DNA of 64,000 nucleotides, taken from assembly GCA_021442155.1 (NCBI GenBank), contig CM038221.1, forward strand, positions 30,161,906 to 30,225,905, given 5' to 3'. This DNA comes from Cymbidium sinense (Eukaryota > Streptophyta > Magnoliopsida > Asparagales > Orchidaceae). The notes below the pieces were generated by a model, which made no database searches, had not been told where the DNA came from, and was given only the letters and a program-made list of their open reading frames with translations. The position numbers were made by a program, and so were the translations under genes. Each line of letters starts with the position of its first letter. Position 1 is the first letter of the stretch. Shown piece by piece: positions 11,155 through 24,114 of this stretch.

Positions 11155-13415
11155 TGATATTGAGGAGAGTGGTGAATTGAGTATTTGAAAAATTTTCAAG
11201 TTAAAACTTAATTTTTAAATTTTGTAGAAAAGTTAATGAAAAAGAAATTTAACTAATTATTATATCACAACAATAAAGAGAGTGCAGAAAAATAAATGCA
11301 AAAAATAAAAGACAGGAGGCATAGAGATTTTTAAGTTGTTTGTCCGAATCTAAGTCCACGCCTATCAACCTATACTAAGAATTCACTAAGTTAAACAAAA
11401 TTCCAACAAATCACCTATATTGTTTGAATACAACTCTAATAATGTCCTTTCTTATACCAGGCAAGTACAACCCAACAACAAAGTGCAATAAAAAATAAAT
11501 ACTATGATGGAAATATATCTCTCAAATTTTAAAATAATTTTGTTCATAAGCCCAACTAAGTAACAATAAGACAAATGAAAGAGAGCTCACAAAATATTTT
11601 TGTTCTTTTTCATTCTAAAATATGTAATGATATAAATTTGATGTAAAGCACTTGAAACAAATTAATCTTTGAAAATACATGCACAAAGTGAAATAAAAAT
11701 TTAAAAATGAAAACTTTGAAAAGCAACAAATCTGAAAGCCTTTAAGAATGTGATCTACAAAACAGTACCCAAATCTAAGATAATATAAAATATTCAAATC
11801 AGTTGAAAGATGAATGAAAAGAGATTTTAGAAAAACTTTAGCAATGACAATAAAATTTCTTTTCAATCAACATAAGTCATCAAAATCAAGAAGCATAATC
11901 TCTTAAACAAATAAAACAATCTTACTTAAGTCACTTGAACGGAAGATAGGGTAAGCACATGACTTGAATGAGTGTTCTCCAATGCTTGAAGTTTGTTTGA
12001 TGAAGATCTCCCCTTGAATATGATTAAAGATGAGAGCAAGAGAGGGGAGGTGAACACTTGTAGTAAAGAAATCAAACTTGAATAATTTTTTCAATGAGGG
12101 TCGGCCAAAGAGAGATTTTTGCAAGAGAGTGTGAAGTCACAAGAACACCTCATTAAATAGAAATGAGCTAAGCTAGGTCAGCCAAGGCAAGGGAAAATAA
12201 GTGAGAAAAAAATGAGAGGGAAATAAACAAGGGATTTAATTTTTGAAATTCAAAACACATTTGATTTGAGTTTGAATCAAGGCAAATTCAAGATCATGTG
12301 GCTGGCAAAAGCATTGGAGCGAATAGGTTTAAATATACTTAACATTATTATATAAGCCCTAATTAATTAAGAGATCAATTAAGGAAAAGATTTGAAATCA
12401 ATTTAATTAAGTAAATTAAATATTTTTTTATTATATGGGATGGCCAAAGGTTTTCTTGCATAATCCAATGTCCAATTAATGATATGCTATCAATTACAAA
12501 TTAAGAGAGATTAATTAAGAATAAATTTGAATTTAAACATAATTTAAATTTAAAATAAAAAGGAATAAGGGCCGATCATATATAGTTTCCAAAAATAAGT
12601 ATTTTAAAAAGGAAATAAAATAAATCCAAGCTAATTTGATTTCAAATTTGAATTAATTCAAATAAATTAAGATAAAATCAAATCAAATTAATTAGAATCA
12701 TTGGATGGTCGGCTAAATCATTCTAAGTATGAATAAAACAAAATTGGAAATAATTTATAGCATAACTCATACTTAAAAAATTTAAAGTTCAAAATTTAAA
12801 ATAAAAATTCAAATTTAAAAAATATTCTCAAACAACTAATTAATACATTAAATCGAATAAATTCAAGAAAACAACCAAATATGATGGAATATGAAAATTA
12901 AATAAAAGTATTGATATGAGAGTGAAATAGAATAATAGGATAGAGAAAAAAAGATAATTTGGATAATTTAATAAATAAGTCATATCACATGCTAAAATAA
13001 ATGGATAAAAATTAGTTCAAGTATGAAAATTAATTATGGAAGTGATGAATAAACTAAACTCTATTTTAGATGCAATGGATAAGACTTAAATTAATGCAAT
13101 TATTCAAATTATCCAAAAAGGATAATTTCATAAAAAATAAAAAATAATGCAAATTAAAAGTGGAAAAATATTCTTAAAAATTGAAATAAATGAGATGGAA
13201 ATATTTTAGCTATTATTTTCATTTTTTTGAGCTTTTATTTGTATTATTTTGCAATTCCGATAGAAATTCTCAAACTGTCTAGTCCAAGTTACTTTGAATT
13301 TCTCGATCTGACTAAAAAAGTTGACTCTTGATAATTTTTTTGCAACATTGAATTAAGTCATTAGCATCATCCAATCATATTTTAGTTATCATCAAAATAA
13401 AGTAATTGTATAATA
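11155..13415. mobile_element. LTR-like AT-rich block (approximate ends)
   Basis: Begins TGATATTGAGGAGAGTGGTGA and, about 150 bases in, has a stretch on the pattern 'cagaaaataaaa... gatttttaagttg' that I associate with the 5' part of some plant LTRs. It ends in a CATC-rich segment with ATCATCAAAATAAAG. Candidate flanks GGCTA (11150-11154) and GGCTC (after 13415) agree at 4 of 5 bases and the terminal CA is not clear. Treat as a probable LTR of an unidentified family. Confidence 0.4.
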
Positions 13416-14189
13416 GGGCTCATGGAGTCAACAATAAGTCTATGGATAAAATTAATTTTTAAATAATCTTTTGAACCTTTGATCATATCAATCTTAGCAT
13501 ATCAAATGAGGGGTTTGTAGCTATAATGCATGGCTTATAGAGTTGTTGATTATCGGATCTTGAGACGGTCAAGATCGGGTTAAAGTCATTCTAGCTAAGT
13601 TTGATTATATAATCTTGAATTGATTCAATCTATATGCGTTTGTTTGTTTACATCAATTTGTGTTCAAATCTAGCAAAAATTAATTTGATATCAATTAATT
13701 TTTATCTTCAAATGAAAATTAGTAGTTCAACATACATAATTCACTCATTCATGCATATAGAATCACATATATAAATGCAAATAGATGCATATAAGCATTC
13801 ATTCACATCTAACTACATCTCTAACTATGTATATATGCATTCATACATATAGACATATTTTTTGTTTTGATCCAAGCTTGGACTCATTTCAAGTTTGATC
13901 AATTGGTTTATTAGTTAGCTAATTAACTTTGATCTGAGCTTGATTTGAGCTAAAAATTGAACCAATTTTTGACCTTTGAAGTAATTTATAGCCCTAATAA
14001 TCAAGTGTAACAAGCACTACATTAAAGAGCATGTTATGAATATAATAAATATGTTAAAAATCAATTGTATAGGAGAAAATTGGCTTTAAACAAATAATGC
14101 TGCATTATTAAGGCATAATGTTGTAGATATCAATCACTTTGCATGCACATGAGAACTAAAAAAATAGTTGAACAAATAGATAAGTGCTT
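13416..14189. other. Intronic DNA before the pol relic
   Basis: AT-rich, no motif recognised. It may hold the more decayed upstream part of the Ty3/gypsy pol that becomes readable at about 14190. Confidence 0.4.
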
Positions 14190-16200
14190 GTGCTTAAAAT
14201 TAACATTGAAGGTGGAAATAGATGCCTTAACAATCGACATTCATGTTGTGGTTTCGCAAGTTGGACAACTCATTGAATACTTCAATGAGAAACTTAGTGT
14301 CACTCACTAAAAATGGTTTACATATGAATAGTGGGAGCATTACCTACTGTATTAGAGATTTGCCTTATTTAGTGATCACCATCTCTTCAATTTCTGAACC
14401 CTCAATGGAAGATGATTATAATGCCTGTGTGTTATATTCTTGTAGAAGTTCAGTTTTGTCTTTAAGCAAAAGATTAAATCCCTTAATTTTGCCACCTATG
14501 TCCTTAGCCATCGAGGTGACCTTGCTGTTGTTTAGATAGATTACTAGTCTTTACGTCGTCAAGGATCTATACTCCTCCGATGATGTTCTTGTTGAACCAC
14601 GGTTACATTATTTCAATGACAAATGACATTGAGATTATACTACTCATAAAGGCTTTTTGTCTAAAGGAAACAAACTATGCATTCCTAACATTTCCCTTCA
14701 TGAATAATTAATCAGATACAAAACTTTAGCTTCATTTCATGCTTGTTCTATTAGCTTAAACTATGGCATGATATCTATTGTTTCATAGAATCAAGCCTCG
14801 TGAGACAAGCATGCAATGAAACATCCTAAAACACTAGGTTTCACACCCCACTGCCAATTCTTGATTCCATCTAGGTAGATTCAAGTCTTGATTTTATCTT
14901 GGTTTTGTCTCGAACCAAGCATGACTTTGATTATGTCATGGTTGTTATCGATCATTTTTTCAAAATTTCTCATGATATTGCTTGTAATAAACCTTTGACG
15001 TAATGAATGTAGTTTGTTTGTTTGCTTTTAGAGGAATTATTAGGCTTCCCAGGCAAATTTATCAATTATTTATTGTATGTGTTATGGAAGCATATTCAAA
15101 TTGATCTTCGTTAAAATTCCACATTATCATTAATAGACTGATGGATAAACTCAGACAGTTAACTCTACACTTAGAAATAGGGGTGTAAGTGAGTGAAGCT
15201 GACTTGTGAGTTAGCTCGAGCTTGGCTTGATTAATTGCTCATGAGTGGTCAATGAGCTAACAAGCCAAGTTCAAGCCAACCCTGACATGACTTATTAGTT
15301 TGCGAGCTTGGTTGTTTAATATAAAATATACTTAAAATATGTTAGAATTTAATAATTTAAGTATAAAATTGCTAAATATATTTAAAGATTATGTTTAATT
15401 TTTTTATCAAGCAATTTCTTATTATTATTTTTCTAATTTTTTATTTTTTTATTAATGTTTTCATAACAACTTTTTGAATTAGAATTATTTTATCTCTTCT
15501 GTACTAAATGAACCAGCTTGTGAGCTAACTCGAACTAGTAGAATAAAGCTTGAGTTTGAACTCGATTAATTAATCAAGCTCAAGCTCAAGGCAATGATAT
15601 CTTGAGCTCGGCTTGACTCATTTACACCCGTATTTGAAAATATGATTTGATCATCCGAAACAGTGGGACAAAATTTTTATATAGTTTGAGTTTGAGTTTG
15701 AGTACAACTCAATGCTCAACCTCTCCACAAGAGAGTGCTCAATCAATATCGTTTGTACTAAACTTCGAAACCACAATGGAGCTCACTGTCTTACCAAAAT
15801 TTAAAAGCAGACTTGCTTCAAGACGATGACACAAGATTTTACTACATTGCTATATGACATTGAAAATATATAGAAATTTTTTCTGTGCAGAATAAATAGT
15901 ATTCTGACCTCCAACGTTGATGAGCATTGACGATCTGGTTGCAATTTTTCTATATCAAGATTGATGTCCCGCAGGTTCATGCATACTTCAAGCTCAAATC
16001 TTAGAGGCTAGATTGTTTGTCATAGAGAAACGTATCAATGCTTATGCTTACATGGTTGCTGTCTCACCAAAATTGGGCATTTCACATTTAATGTATCAGA
16101 CATTTACGCCTACTGCCCACCTAACTTGACAATAGCCAACAGTTCTTGAACTCAAATGGAATTCCTCTAGAGCGAAAAGAGAACTTCTGCAACTTTTATT
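14190..16200 (+). pseudogene. Ty3/gypsy pol relic: RNase H, zinc-binding and integrase core
   Basis: On the plus strand the order and motifs of a Ty3/gypsy pol are readable through many stops. RNase H (about 14200-14540): SQVGQLIEYFNEKLS, then WEHYLLY and LFSDHH, where the family has YFSEKL, HYLLP and YTDHQ; a segment between FTYE and WEHYLL is missing. Integrase zinc-binding region (about 14640-14720): FLSKGNKLCIPNISLHE. Integrase core (about 14880-15000): LDFILVLSRTK and DYVMVVIDHFFK, the region of the first catalytic Asp. Near 15130-15180 the frame reads YH**TDG*TQTVNSTLRN, where the stops replace P and Q codons. The frame appears to resume after the MITE, with ELTVLPKFKSR near 15780-15815. 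No LTRs were assigned. Confidence 0.75.
15178..15632. mobile_element. MITE with ~19-bp inverted termini, inside the integrase relic
   Basis: A 455-bp element starting TAGGGGTGTAAGTGAGTGAAG; its right end, inverted, reads TACGGGTGTAAATGAGTCAAG. Termini with this pattern and a GAGCTTG/AGCTCGAG-rich interior resemble hAT-type MITEs. Flanks are only partly alike (CTTAGAAA left, TTTGAAAA right), so the target duplication is degraded. It interrupts the integrase frame of the surrounding Ty3/gypsy relic and must be younger. Confidence 0.6.
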
Positions 16201-16639
16201 TTTTATAGTGTATTTCCAGTCTATTACTATAGTTTGTCCTCTCTTAAATTCATAGCAATGTGTTGAGACTGTTTTGTGCTTCCGTTTCCTCTGATTGTTT
16301 ATAGTGCAAAAAGTATAGTGATACCTTTTGTATAGGAAATTTTTTATTAAAAAATATATTGGTTGTCGAGTGGTTTTCCCATGGTGTGTTTTCTTTTTTG
16401 TTTGTTTGATTCTATGCTAGTTTCTTTTATATCATCTGCATTATATAAACATTTGCTTGCAATGAAAACCTCATCCATACACCGTTAGTTTCCATTTATC
16501 CTCATTGAGCTGATATCTTGAGTTTCATTTGAATGTGGTTGCAAAATACTCAAAGTGATTCTTCTTCTGCATAAATAGAAACTGTTCTTATAGCAATTAC
16601 TGTTCTTTATTGTGATGGATCACTTTATGGTTAGTGCAG

Positions 16640-16845
16640 GTTCTGTTCACAAAGCAAATGACAGTGAATATCTGGACTCTCCTGTTCTTGCCACAGATCT
16701 CTTGAATATAGTGGAAGGTTCAATTTTAACTTTTCATGATTTTCTGAAGAGGGATAAGAAAAAGTCCTCTCCTGCTTTGAGTTTATTCAAAGGCCATAAT
16801 GATAATGCCAGCTCCCTTCAACAGGTTCTAGCCTCTCTTGACAAG
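16640..16845 (+). CDS. DUF1666 protein, coding exon 3
   Basis: 206 bases, phase 1 in and phase 0 out. The codon split across intron 2 (G plus GT) gives Gly, and the frame continues SVHKANDSEYLDSPVLATD, then LLNIVEGSILTFHDFLKRDK and SSLQQVLASLDK. This is the DUF1666 segment following the core: a helix with SILTFxxFLKxDKKKS is typical of the family. Acceptor TTAGTGCAG and donor ACAAG before GTATAC are both good. If the following intron is retained, the frame stops at TGA 16870-16872. The family normally continues with a basic stretch and a C-terminal WCEEKM-type motif, which I could not find downstream. Confidence 0.8.
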
Positions 16846-19102
16846 GTATACTCAAGCCTTATTTATACTTGAGGTTTTCAAACACGTATCATCTAAATCT
16901 TGATATAGTAGACATTTTACACAGATTTTTCATATTTTTGTTTATAGCTCTCAAGTCCTTTAATCCTATTAAATTGTCCACCATGGTATATTTGATTCTA
17001 CTATTAAGGGAAAGATAATGTCATTTTTTGTTAATCTCAGATTAAAGAGTAACGATTACATACGAGGGTTTAATACAATTAGAAATTATAAAATTAATTT
17101 GAAGAAGTTGAATGTTAGGTGGAGCCTAAATTAGCTACGATTTGATGCAAGCTACATAAACTTAGGTTTAGGGAATGAAAGAAGATAAGCTAGCATGTAT
17201 AAATAGATCGAAGAATTGTTAGGAAGATGATTGACAAACTAGTGTTGTTTGGATCTCACTTCACTTCACCGGTGATACTCTTTCTTGCCTTGTTCTTTGG
17301 ATCAAGTCAACTGTACGATATTCTAAAAAGGCATTAGGTAATAAAAGAAAGAGGAGAGGTTGTAGGAGAAGATTTGGAATATAATTTTGCCGTATTTTCA
17401 ATGTCGGTTATAAGGTAACAAACTTTGATTATAAGGGCAAGACTTATTATGCCATTTGAACTAATGACCTAATATTATTATTTAGAATGGATAAGCTCTA
17501 ATAAATATATTTATAATGAATGCAGCTTTTTTTTTTGTGGTGGGGGATGTTTGGGGTGGGAAAGGGGAGGAGTTGGCCAAGCTTGAAGAAGTTTGATCGG
17601 CTAGTTTTCTTGTTATATGAAATTTTCTTCATGATGTGGTGATGTGGCATATGACGTGACATTTTCCATAAGACATCTCCTATAGAAGTTTTCTTTGTAT
17701 CCTTCTTGAGGTAATCTTTATGAATCCATTATCTTGTTTGCCCATGGTGCATAATTAATCATGTTGTATCTTAGCCTACTATTTGGTTTAGCTAGGTTGA
17801 CCTACTGTGGCTTGATAGGCTAAATAATGGCTGAATTGTCTTTAAGATTATAGCTCGCATACCCCTTTACCCACTCATCCTTATCATTTTTTCTACAAAT
17901 TATTATTGAAGATAAGAGAAATTCATTTGAATTGTTCTTATTTGGGCACCTTTTCGTTGAAGGTCTAGATGTCTGCAAGTAAAATTCTTAATGATGCTTT
18001 TGTTCTTATATTGGATAACTCCTTGCTTTTTGTTAGATGGTAAGTTTTCATCCTTTGGATTTGTCAGCACTTAGATATTTGGCGCTAATTTGTTTGGCAT
18101 TGGTTGGTCTTCTTGAACCTAAGATGCTGAATTGGTGATGTCATTATATATATGTATTCTTAGGATGGATCAAGATCTGTTTTGGCTAATTTTGTTGTCT
18201 GACTACTTCTTGATGATGAACTTCTGCCCATCTTGTTTAAGCATATATTTCTAATGCTGTTTGTAATACAAAGCATCCTTATTCCATAGATTTAGATTTT
18301 CAAAAATCTTACACCTAGAAGTACCTTATAATTATATAATTTTTTTGAATTTTACATTAATTTTATTGGCACATTGTTTAGCGATTGTAACACCAACCTT
18401 TTCAAGGGCACACCACACCCACAACTGCCATGTATCCAAATGATAAGGCTGATGGGTCTCAAGTCACTGAGTTTGTGGGATAAAGTGAACTTCTCTATGT
18501 GTTATTAGGTCTTCTACTGCCATTACTCTCCTCTGATTGAAATCTCCAATGTTTTCTAATGGCCATATTGCCAACTCTTGTGTTCGACTTCTCTTATGGT
18601 GACAGCTCTTATGCTTCCCTCTAGGAATCCACCTCATATCAAGAGTTTTTTTAGGTTGCAGTCTAGTTCTCCCGTAGACTGGTTGGACTTATGTCTTGAT
18701 CACCCAATTCTCCTGCCAATTTCACCTTGCTGGTACATCAAACTTTGTCCACTCCACCTGCCAACTCATCAATTTTGGAAGCTCCACATCATTAGCTCGA
18801 ACGACCATTTTAATAAATTTCAATAGGAAGAAACACCCTCATTCATTGCCTGTTGATGCCTCAATTTTTCCATCGTCTCCTTATCCATCAACACTTTGAA
18901 AAGTCATTGGTTCTCATGCACGTTGCCCATTCAGCCTATCAAGAGTTGACATGTGTCCACGACATAAAACATCATTCTGCCTAGACGGCTCTCTTTGACA
19001 AACCACTTTGCATGCCACCTCCTTCGTTGTGTATATTTGCTTCTCTCCTCTTTCATGGAGGGATCTTTTTGTTATGATATGAACAATATTTAAGGAGTTA
19101 GA
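16846..19102 (+). other. Start of intron 3 (3' end not found); no elements recognised
   Basis: Follows the exon 3 donor. Scanning the plus strand by eye from here to the window end, I found no convincing exon carrying the expected C-terminal DUF1666 motif. The stretch holds no long frame. A partial resemblance near 17555-17600 is listed under rejected items. Confidence 0.45.
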
Positions 19103-20960
19103 TGTCACATTTCGGGTTCGGAAGGCGGTACACTTTGGCTACATGAGATGTGAGAAAGTTATATAAAAACTTATTTTGTACTCACAAAAGAAAATTCACA
19201 TACAACAAAAATAAAGATAAATTGACCGTAATAAGAAAAATAAATTACATTTCATTTCATCAATAAAGATCATTCAATTTTCCAACTAAAAGGTAGAAAA
19301 GCATTTAATAATAAAATAAAATAATGTACAACAACAACATAACTACCAACCAAATAATAAATTTTAAGAACAATAATAAGAAATAACTCTACCCAAACCA
19401 AAAAGACAAAAAGAGAAGCTACTACATAAACTCAAAATACCGAAGATACTAATTCTGATAGAAAATTGGCTCTTGTGGTGAAGGTCCTCCAACTACACCG
19501 GCCGAACCTGTTATGTGAAAATTTTTACAACAATGAGTTTGACTAGTCAAACTAAACAAATAACTACTATTTATTAAGACATAAGCGACAATGGAATGAG
19601 ACATGCAACATGAACAAATGAAAGGGGTTCAATGATCATAACTAATAAAAAAAGTTGATATCTTCAAGTTATTATTTTTAAGATAGTAGTGAATCCAAAA
19701 AGGAAATGCATATGCTTATCCAATTCATGCCACTTATCTATTTATGATTATATCTCTTAAATAATCTATAACAATGCATTCTTATGCTTGAATAAATCAT
19801 CATATCAGAGATGCTCAATAATGTCTATCAAATGACTCAACTGCTACTTATTTTTATAATCTGATAATATTCAATTGTGCATATATATATATATATAGTC
19901 GATTTTCTATGATACTCTGAACAAGGAAATCTAAGGATCCGTCGGTCCGGCTAGTCATAACAAAAGAGTTTTAATACGGACATAAATGTTATATTACACA
20001 TTTTCATTCCACACATCACTAATAAGTGATTATTAATGATATTAAAATAGTATAACTAACACTAATTGCATACAAATATGTGTTGCAAGAATTGAATCTA
20101 AGCTAAGTTTAATATGTATAGACAACAAATGTTACAAGTATAAGAAATTATGCAACTATAAATCAAGATGAATTATTAATAAAATTCATTATGAGCATAA
20201 AAAGTAAATGTCTCATAGCATCTAGAATGGTGAGTAACAAAATCTCAATAGTAGAATTGACAAATCTACACAATAACTAATAAATCTAGTACAAATAATA
20301 AGGTTAACACCTTTAACAATGAAGGATGCGTTTATTCATTAATAAATAAATATTACTTACCTCAAGTTATAGTGCTAAAATTTCTGCTTCCTCAAAGTCA
20401 AAGTGGCCACACTCAAAGTGCATTAACTTGAAAGCCCTAGGTGATACAAACTTTTGATTAATCATAAACCCTCAACATAGGATAATAAAAGCTAATAACT
20501 ATTAAGATAGATAAAACTTTTTTTCCTTATGTTACAACACAAGTAAATCATAGACTACTAAATAACTATTCTCCTAAAAGAGGATTAACACACATGAAGG
20601 AAGGATGAGATAAAATAGCTTACTATTGCTAATAGTCTTTTGGTAGGCTAGGAAAGAGGAAGGCGACAGTCAGTTAGCCTTAGGTTGAAAGAAGAGGAAG
20701 ATGAGGAGGAAGCTTAGCTATGGTTTCAAAAAGAAGAAGAAGAAGAAGAAGAAGAAGAAGAATGGGAGAAGTTATGATAGTTGAAGCTTGCGGACGGAGC
20801 GACAGCTATGTCTTCTAAAAAGAGGAGGGGAAGGAGGCTTGGTTTGGGCTGCTCGCGATAGGGGAGAATTGAGGGATGGAGGCTCAGGTTGAATTGCATA
20901 AAAGAAGAGGGCTTCGAAGGAAATCCCTGATTCAACAACCTATTGGTTTGGTACCTTTCA
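19103..20960. mobile_element. LTR-like element, family B (probable solo LTR)
   Basis: Starts TGTCACATTTCGGGTTCGG, a start common among plant LTRs, and ends TACCTTTCA. Flanks TTAGA (19098-19102) and TTAGG (20961-20965) match at 4 of 5 bases. 1858 bp with no coding remains. Contains a TA run (19879-19898) and a GAA microsatellite (20731-20762). The 70-codon minus frame across the GAA run is a low-complexity shadow. Confidence 0.55.
20731..20762. repeat. (GAA)n microsatellite
   Basis: Ten consecutive AGA/GAA units within the family B LTR. Confidence 0.95.
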
Positions 20961-20965
20961 TTAGG

Positions 20966-21926
20966 GTCCTATGTTCTCTTGCTATTTGATCCCTTCCCCA
21001 CCTATGCCACCCAGTGGGTCAAAATGGACTTTTCTTGAATTATATATACGTTCTTATTATAGTGGATTTCTCCCCTCTTTCTTCTTCATGGGTGTAGGCT
21101 ACCAAAGTATGCCACATGCATTGATCACTTACTCCCTTGATGACATTTCCCCTCTTGGTTGCTTTATCTTGAAACTTTTGGATGACTTCTTAAATCATCT
21201 TCTATTGATTTGAGATGTATTTCATGCCAAAGACTCTCTTTTCTTCCATGTGAAACTATCATAGTGGTGCACAATAATTGCTTGTTCACAACCATCATAT
21301 TCTTCTTATTGGATTTTTTAAACTAATATAAGAAATTGAATTTATGATAGGGAGTAGTGACCTTAATAACATCGATGAATATTTTTGAAAATTGTTGAGG
21401 ATAGTTATTTCTCACATATGTTTGGTGGAATGGATCTTATTCCTTTCCGTTGTTATGGTCAAGGGTCATTGTTGATATAATAAATTTTGTGCATTACATG
21501 TCTATTGACTCATTAAAAAAAAAAAGAGAGAGTGAGAGAGAATTGATGTTGTTAGCTCGTGTACCCAATTATCCCACACTATACATGATTGTAGCCTATT
21601 CTCATCTCCTCCACATTTTTTTCATTCTTGTTCATTCTCATGCTTGGTCATGCCAACCTCTCGGTGAGGAGAGTTTTGATTATGCCAATCAAATTTTCAG
21701 ATGGTAGATGAGATTGTAGATAAGAAATCTTATAAAGATTTCGCTTACATTTTTTGATATTGGCTCTTTTGTGAGTCAGGATCCTCTTATCTTCTCAATC
21801 CTGATAAATAGCCGTGGATGAGTGGATAAGTAATTGTTCTTTAAATATTTTGATAATAAATTTCATTTCATTTGTACATATTATATTTAATTAAGGTTTA
21901 AAAAGATGAAAATGAGAATTGGGGCG
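20966..21926. other. No recognised feature
   Basis: Two open frames of about 80 codons (from 20971 and 21450) have no family resemblance and contain simple-sequence translation. No repeat copies were identified. Confidence 0.45.
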
Positions 21927-21931
21927 TTTTG

Positions 21932-24109
21932 TGTCACGAGCCGGTCCGGATGTTTGGAATACCAAGGCGGGAACGGACGGTCATACGGATAAAAAAAAAA
22001 CTTAACATCACCAATAGAAATTATAAACTACACAATATTTTTCTAATTCATATAAGAGCCATTACAAATTCAAAACATAATTTACAAATTTGTCCACACA
22101 TATAATATCCACAAACAAAAATCATATAAAATACAGTCTAAAATATAAACTAACATAATACCTATCTCTTGAAGTCCCTCTACGATGATAGATATAATCC
22201 TCTATTCTATCCCCCATATAGTTAGGAAGATTATCTAAAAAATATAAACAACTTGTAATTGAATAAAATTTTCAATGGGTAAATTATACTTTTACACTAT
22301 AGTAAAATAAAAAAGTAGAATTAATATGAATGACAAGTTTTACTATAAACAGAAACATAAATTTTGAGTAACATGCGATTCAACAATCCAACATATAAGA
22401 GGTATATGCAAATGAATATTTAATTTGGAACTTTACTTTCATATTTATCAACCATTTCAGAAGTCACCGTCTAAAAACCTTTGCCAAAATTTATCCAAAG
22501 GACAAGTAACCATTTTCATTTATCATTTCTATTTGCCTTTTTTCGACTGTACATCAGATCCCCACCACTATAAGTGAAGAACTCCACTTTCGGCATACAC
22601 ATTCATAACATACAATTTATAAAACTATAATGATTAGTTCAAAACAAGAAACCAATTAATCTGTAAATGATATAAGAATAATGTTTCAGATTCTTGTTCA
22701 TTCAATATGGAGAAAGAGAGAAAAATCAATCATAATTTGCAGTACAAAGATAATTCATAACCATGTACAAATGCATTCCATCACATGAAAATAAGTAAGC
22801 TTTTACTATAAATATAAGAATATAATTACCTACTTTAGTGTGAAACTTTCTCTTGAATCTCCTTCCCTTTTACACTTCTTTTCTTAACTGAGGTTCCTAT
22901 GATTAGAAACATTAACTTAATCAATATCATAGCTATTTAAGTATATACAATATTGAAACATAACTACCTCTCATGATAACATTTATAATTCTACTAGTTC
23001 ATTAGAGACATTAAATTTTCTAAATAATTTATCATTCTTAATTAGATGATTGATATTCATATCTAAAATATCTTAATTTACTTAATTCTTTATCGATCAT
23101 CAAATTTACTTTATTCATTATTAAATTTAATTTATAGATCTATTATTATGCATGTAGCATAATCTTTTGTAAGAATCTCTATCTATTTTCTTCTTAATTT
23201 CTCAATTAATTATTTAAATTAATTTATTTTTCTTTTATTCACCTCATAAAATTTTATCTTTAAGATTCATAAGAAAACTAATTTTGTATTATCATAAACT
23301 ATAATATATGTTATATTATATACATTCATTAGGCTAAATATCAAGTTAATATTTAAGATTATATTTTATATGTAAATATTTAATGTTTAAATAATTGAAT
23401 TTAATTTATACTATAGGAGAAAGTGAAATTATGCTCTTTTTTATTAATAAAATAATCGCGTTCTTACTAGTCTACTATTGATTTTAATTTTTATTTGAAG
23501 GTTGTGAAAGTTAACATAAATTATATTTTCATAAATTTTTGCGATAAGTCGAATTCATCACCTCTTGCTTCTTCTTATAGTTAAATAAGATACATTTTAA
23601 ACGTGTTAAAATATAAATTTCATTATAAATTTATAGAATAACTCATATAAAACATTTTCAATTAAATCCCTTGTTGAACTTATAACATCTTAAATAAAAA
23701 TTGAAGTAATAATAAAATCAGATTTTCACTTTAAATAAATATACATATATATTATTACTTCCTTTCCTCCTTTCTCTCAATCGGCTTGCCCTAAGACCCA
23801 AAAGCCCGTTGACTTTCTATTGTCACGCACACACGCACGGTCATTGCTCCCTTCTTCTTCGGAGGCACGCTCACAGGAGATTCAAGAGGTATGGCGTCGG
23901 CTTCGTCGGGCGGTGAAGCAGATCGTATGGCACACGAAAAGGTTTCCTCCTCTCTCTCTATCTCTCGGCTTCGGGAGTTCGGTTTCATCAAAACTGAAAT
24001 TGAGCCACCCCTTTTGATTTATCCCGTCTTACGGCGAACCGTCCCGATAGTTTTTGGATTTATTATTATTATTATTATTATTATTTTTTTTTGATTTCTG
24101 GTTATTACA
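21932..24109. mobile_element. Solo LTR, family A (copy 2)
   Basis: 2178 bp from TGTCACGAGCCGGTCCGG to GGTTATTACA, with flanks TTTTG (21927-21931) and TTTTA (24110-24114), 4 of 5 identical. It is homologous along its length to the solo LTR at 8415-10159. It is longer partly through AT-rich segments and an ATT microsatellite (24060-24086). The short frames at 23791-24094 come from the GC-richer 3' part of the LTR. Confidence 0.7.
24060..24086. repeat. (ATT)n microsatellite
   Basis: Nine ATT units followed by a T run, near the 3' end of family A copy 2. Confidence 0.9.
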
Positions 24110-24114
24110 TTTTA

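Larger units (their letters stand above)
6331..16639 (+). other. Intron 2 of the DUF1666 gene: 10.3 kb, GC-AG type, transposon-filled
   Basis: Bounded by a GC donor (AAG before GCATGT) and a TTAGTGCAG acceptor. Both flanking exons encode adjacent parts of the same conserved domain, so the 10.3-kb gap is an intron and not intergenic space. It contains, in order, a hAT-type element, a GA microsatellite, a solo LTR, an LTR-like block, a decayed Ty3/gypsy pol and a MITE within that pol. All coding remains inside are broken by stops. Confidence 0.75.

Noticed and set aside
14243..14539. 98-codon plus frame taken as a gene
   Set aside because: It is the wrong frame across a Ty3/gypsy RNase H; the conserved motifs are in a neighbouring frame with stops.
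17555..17640. Possible DUF1666 exon: a frame reading GKGRSWPSLKK resembles the basic KGWKKxSWP segment of the family
   Set aside because: No acceptor in suitable phase, the match ends after a few residues, the following WCEEKM-type motif is absent, and the sequence is a G-rich simple stretch.
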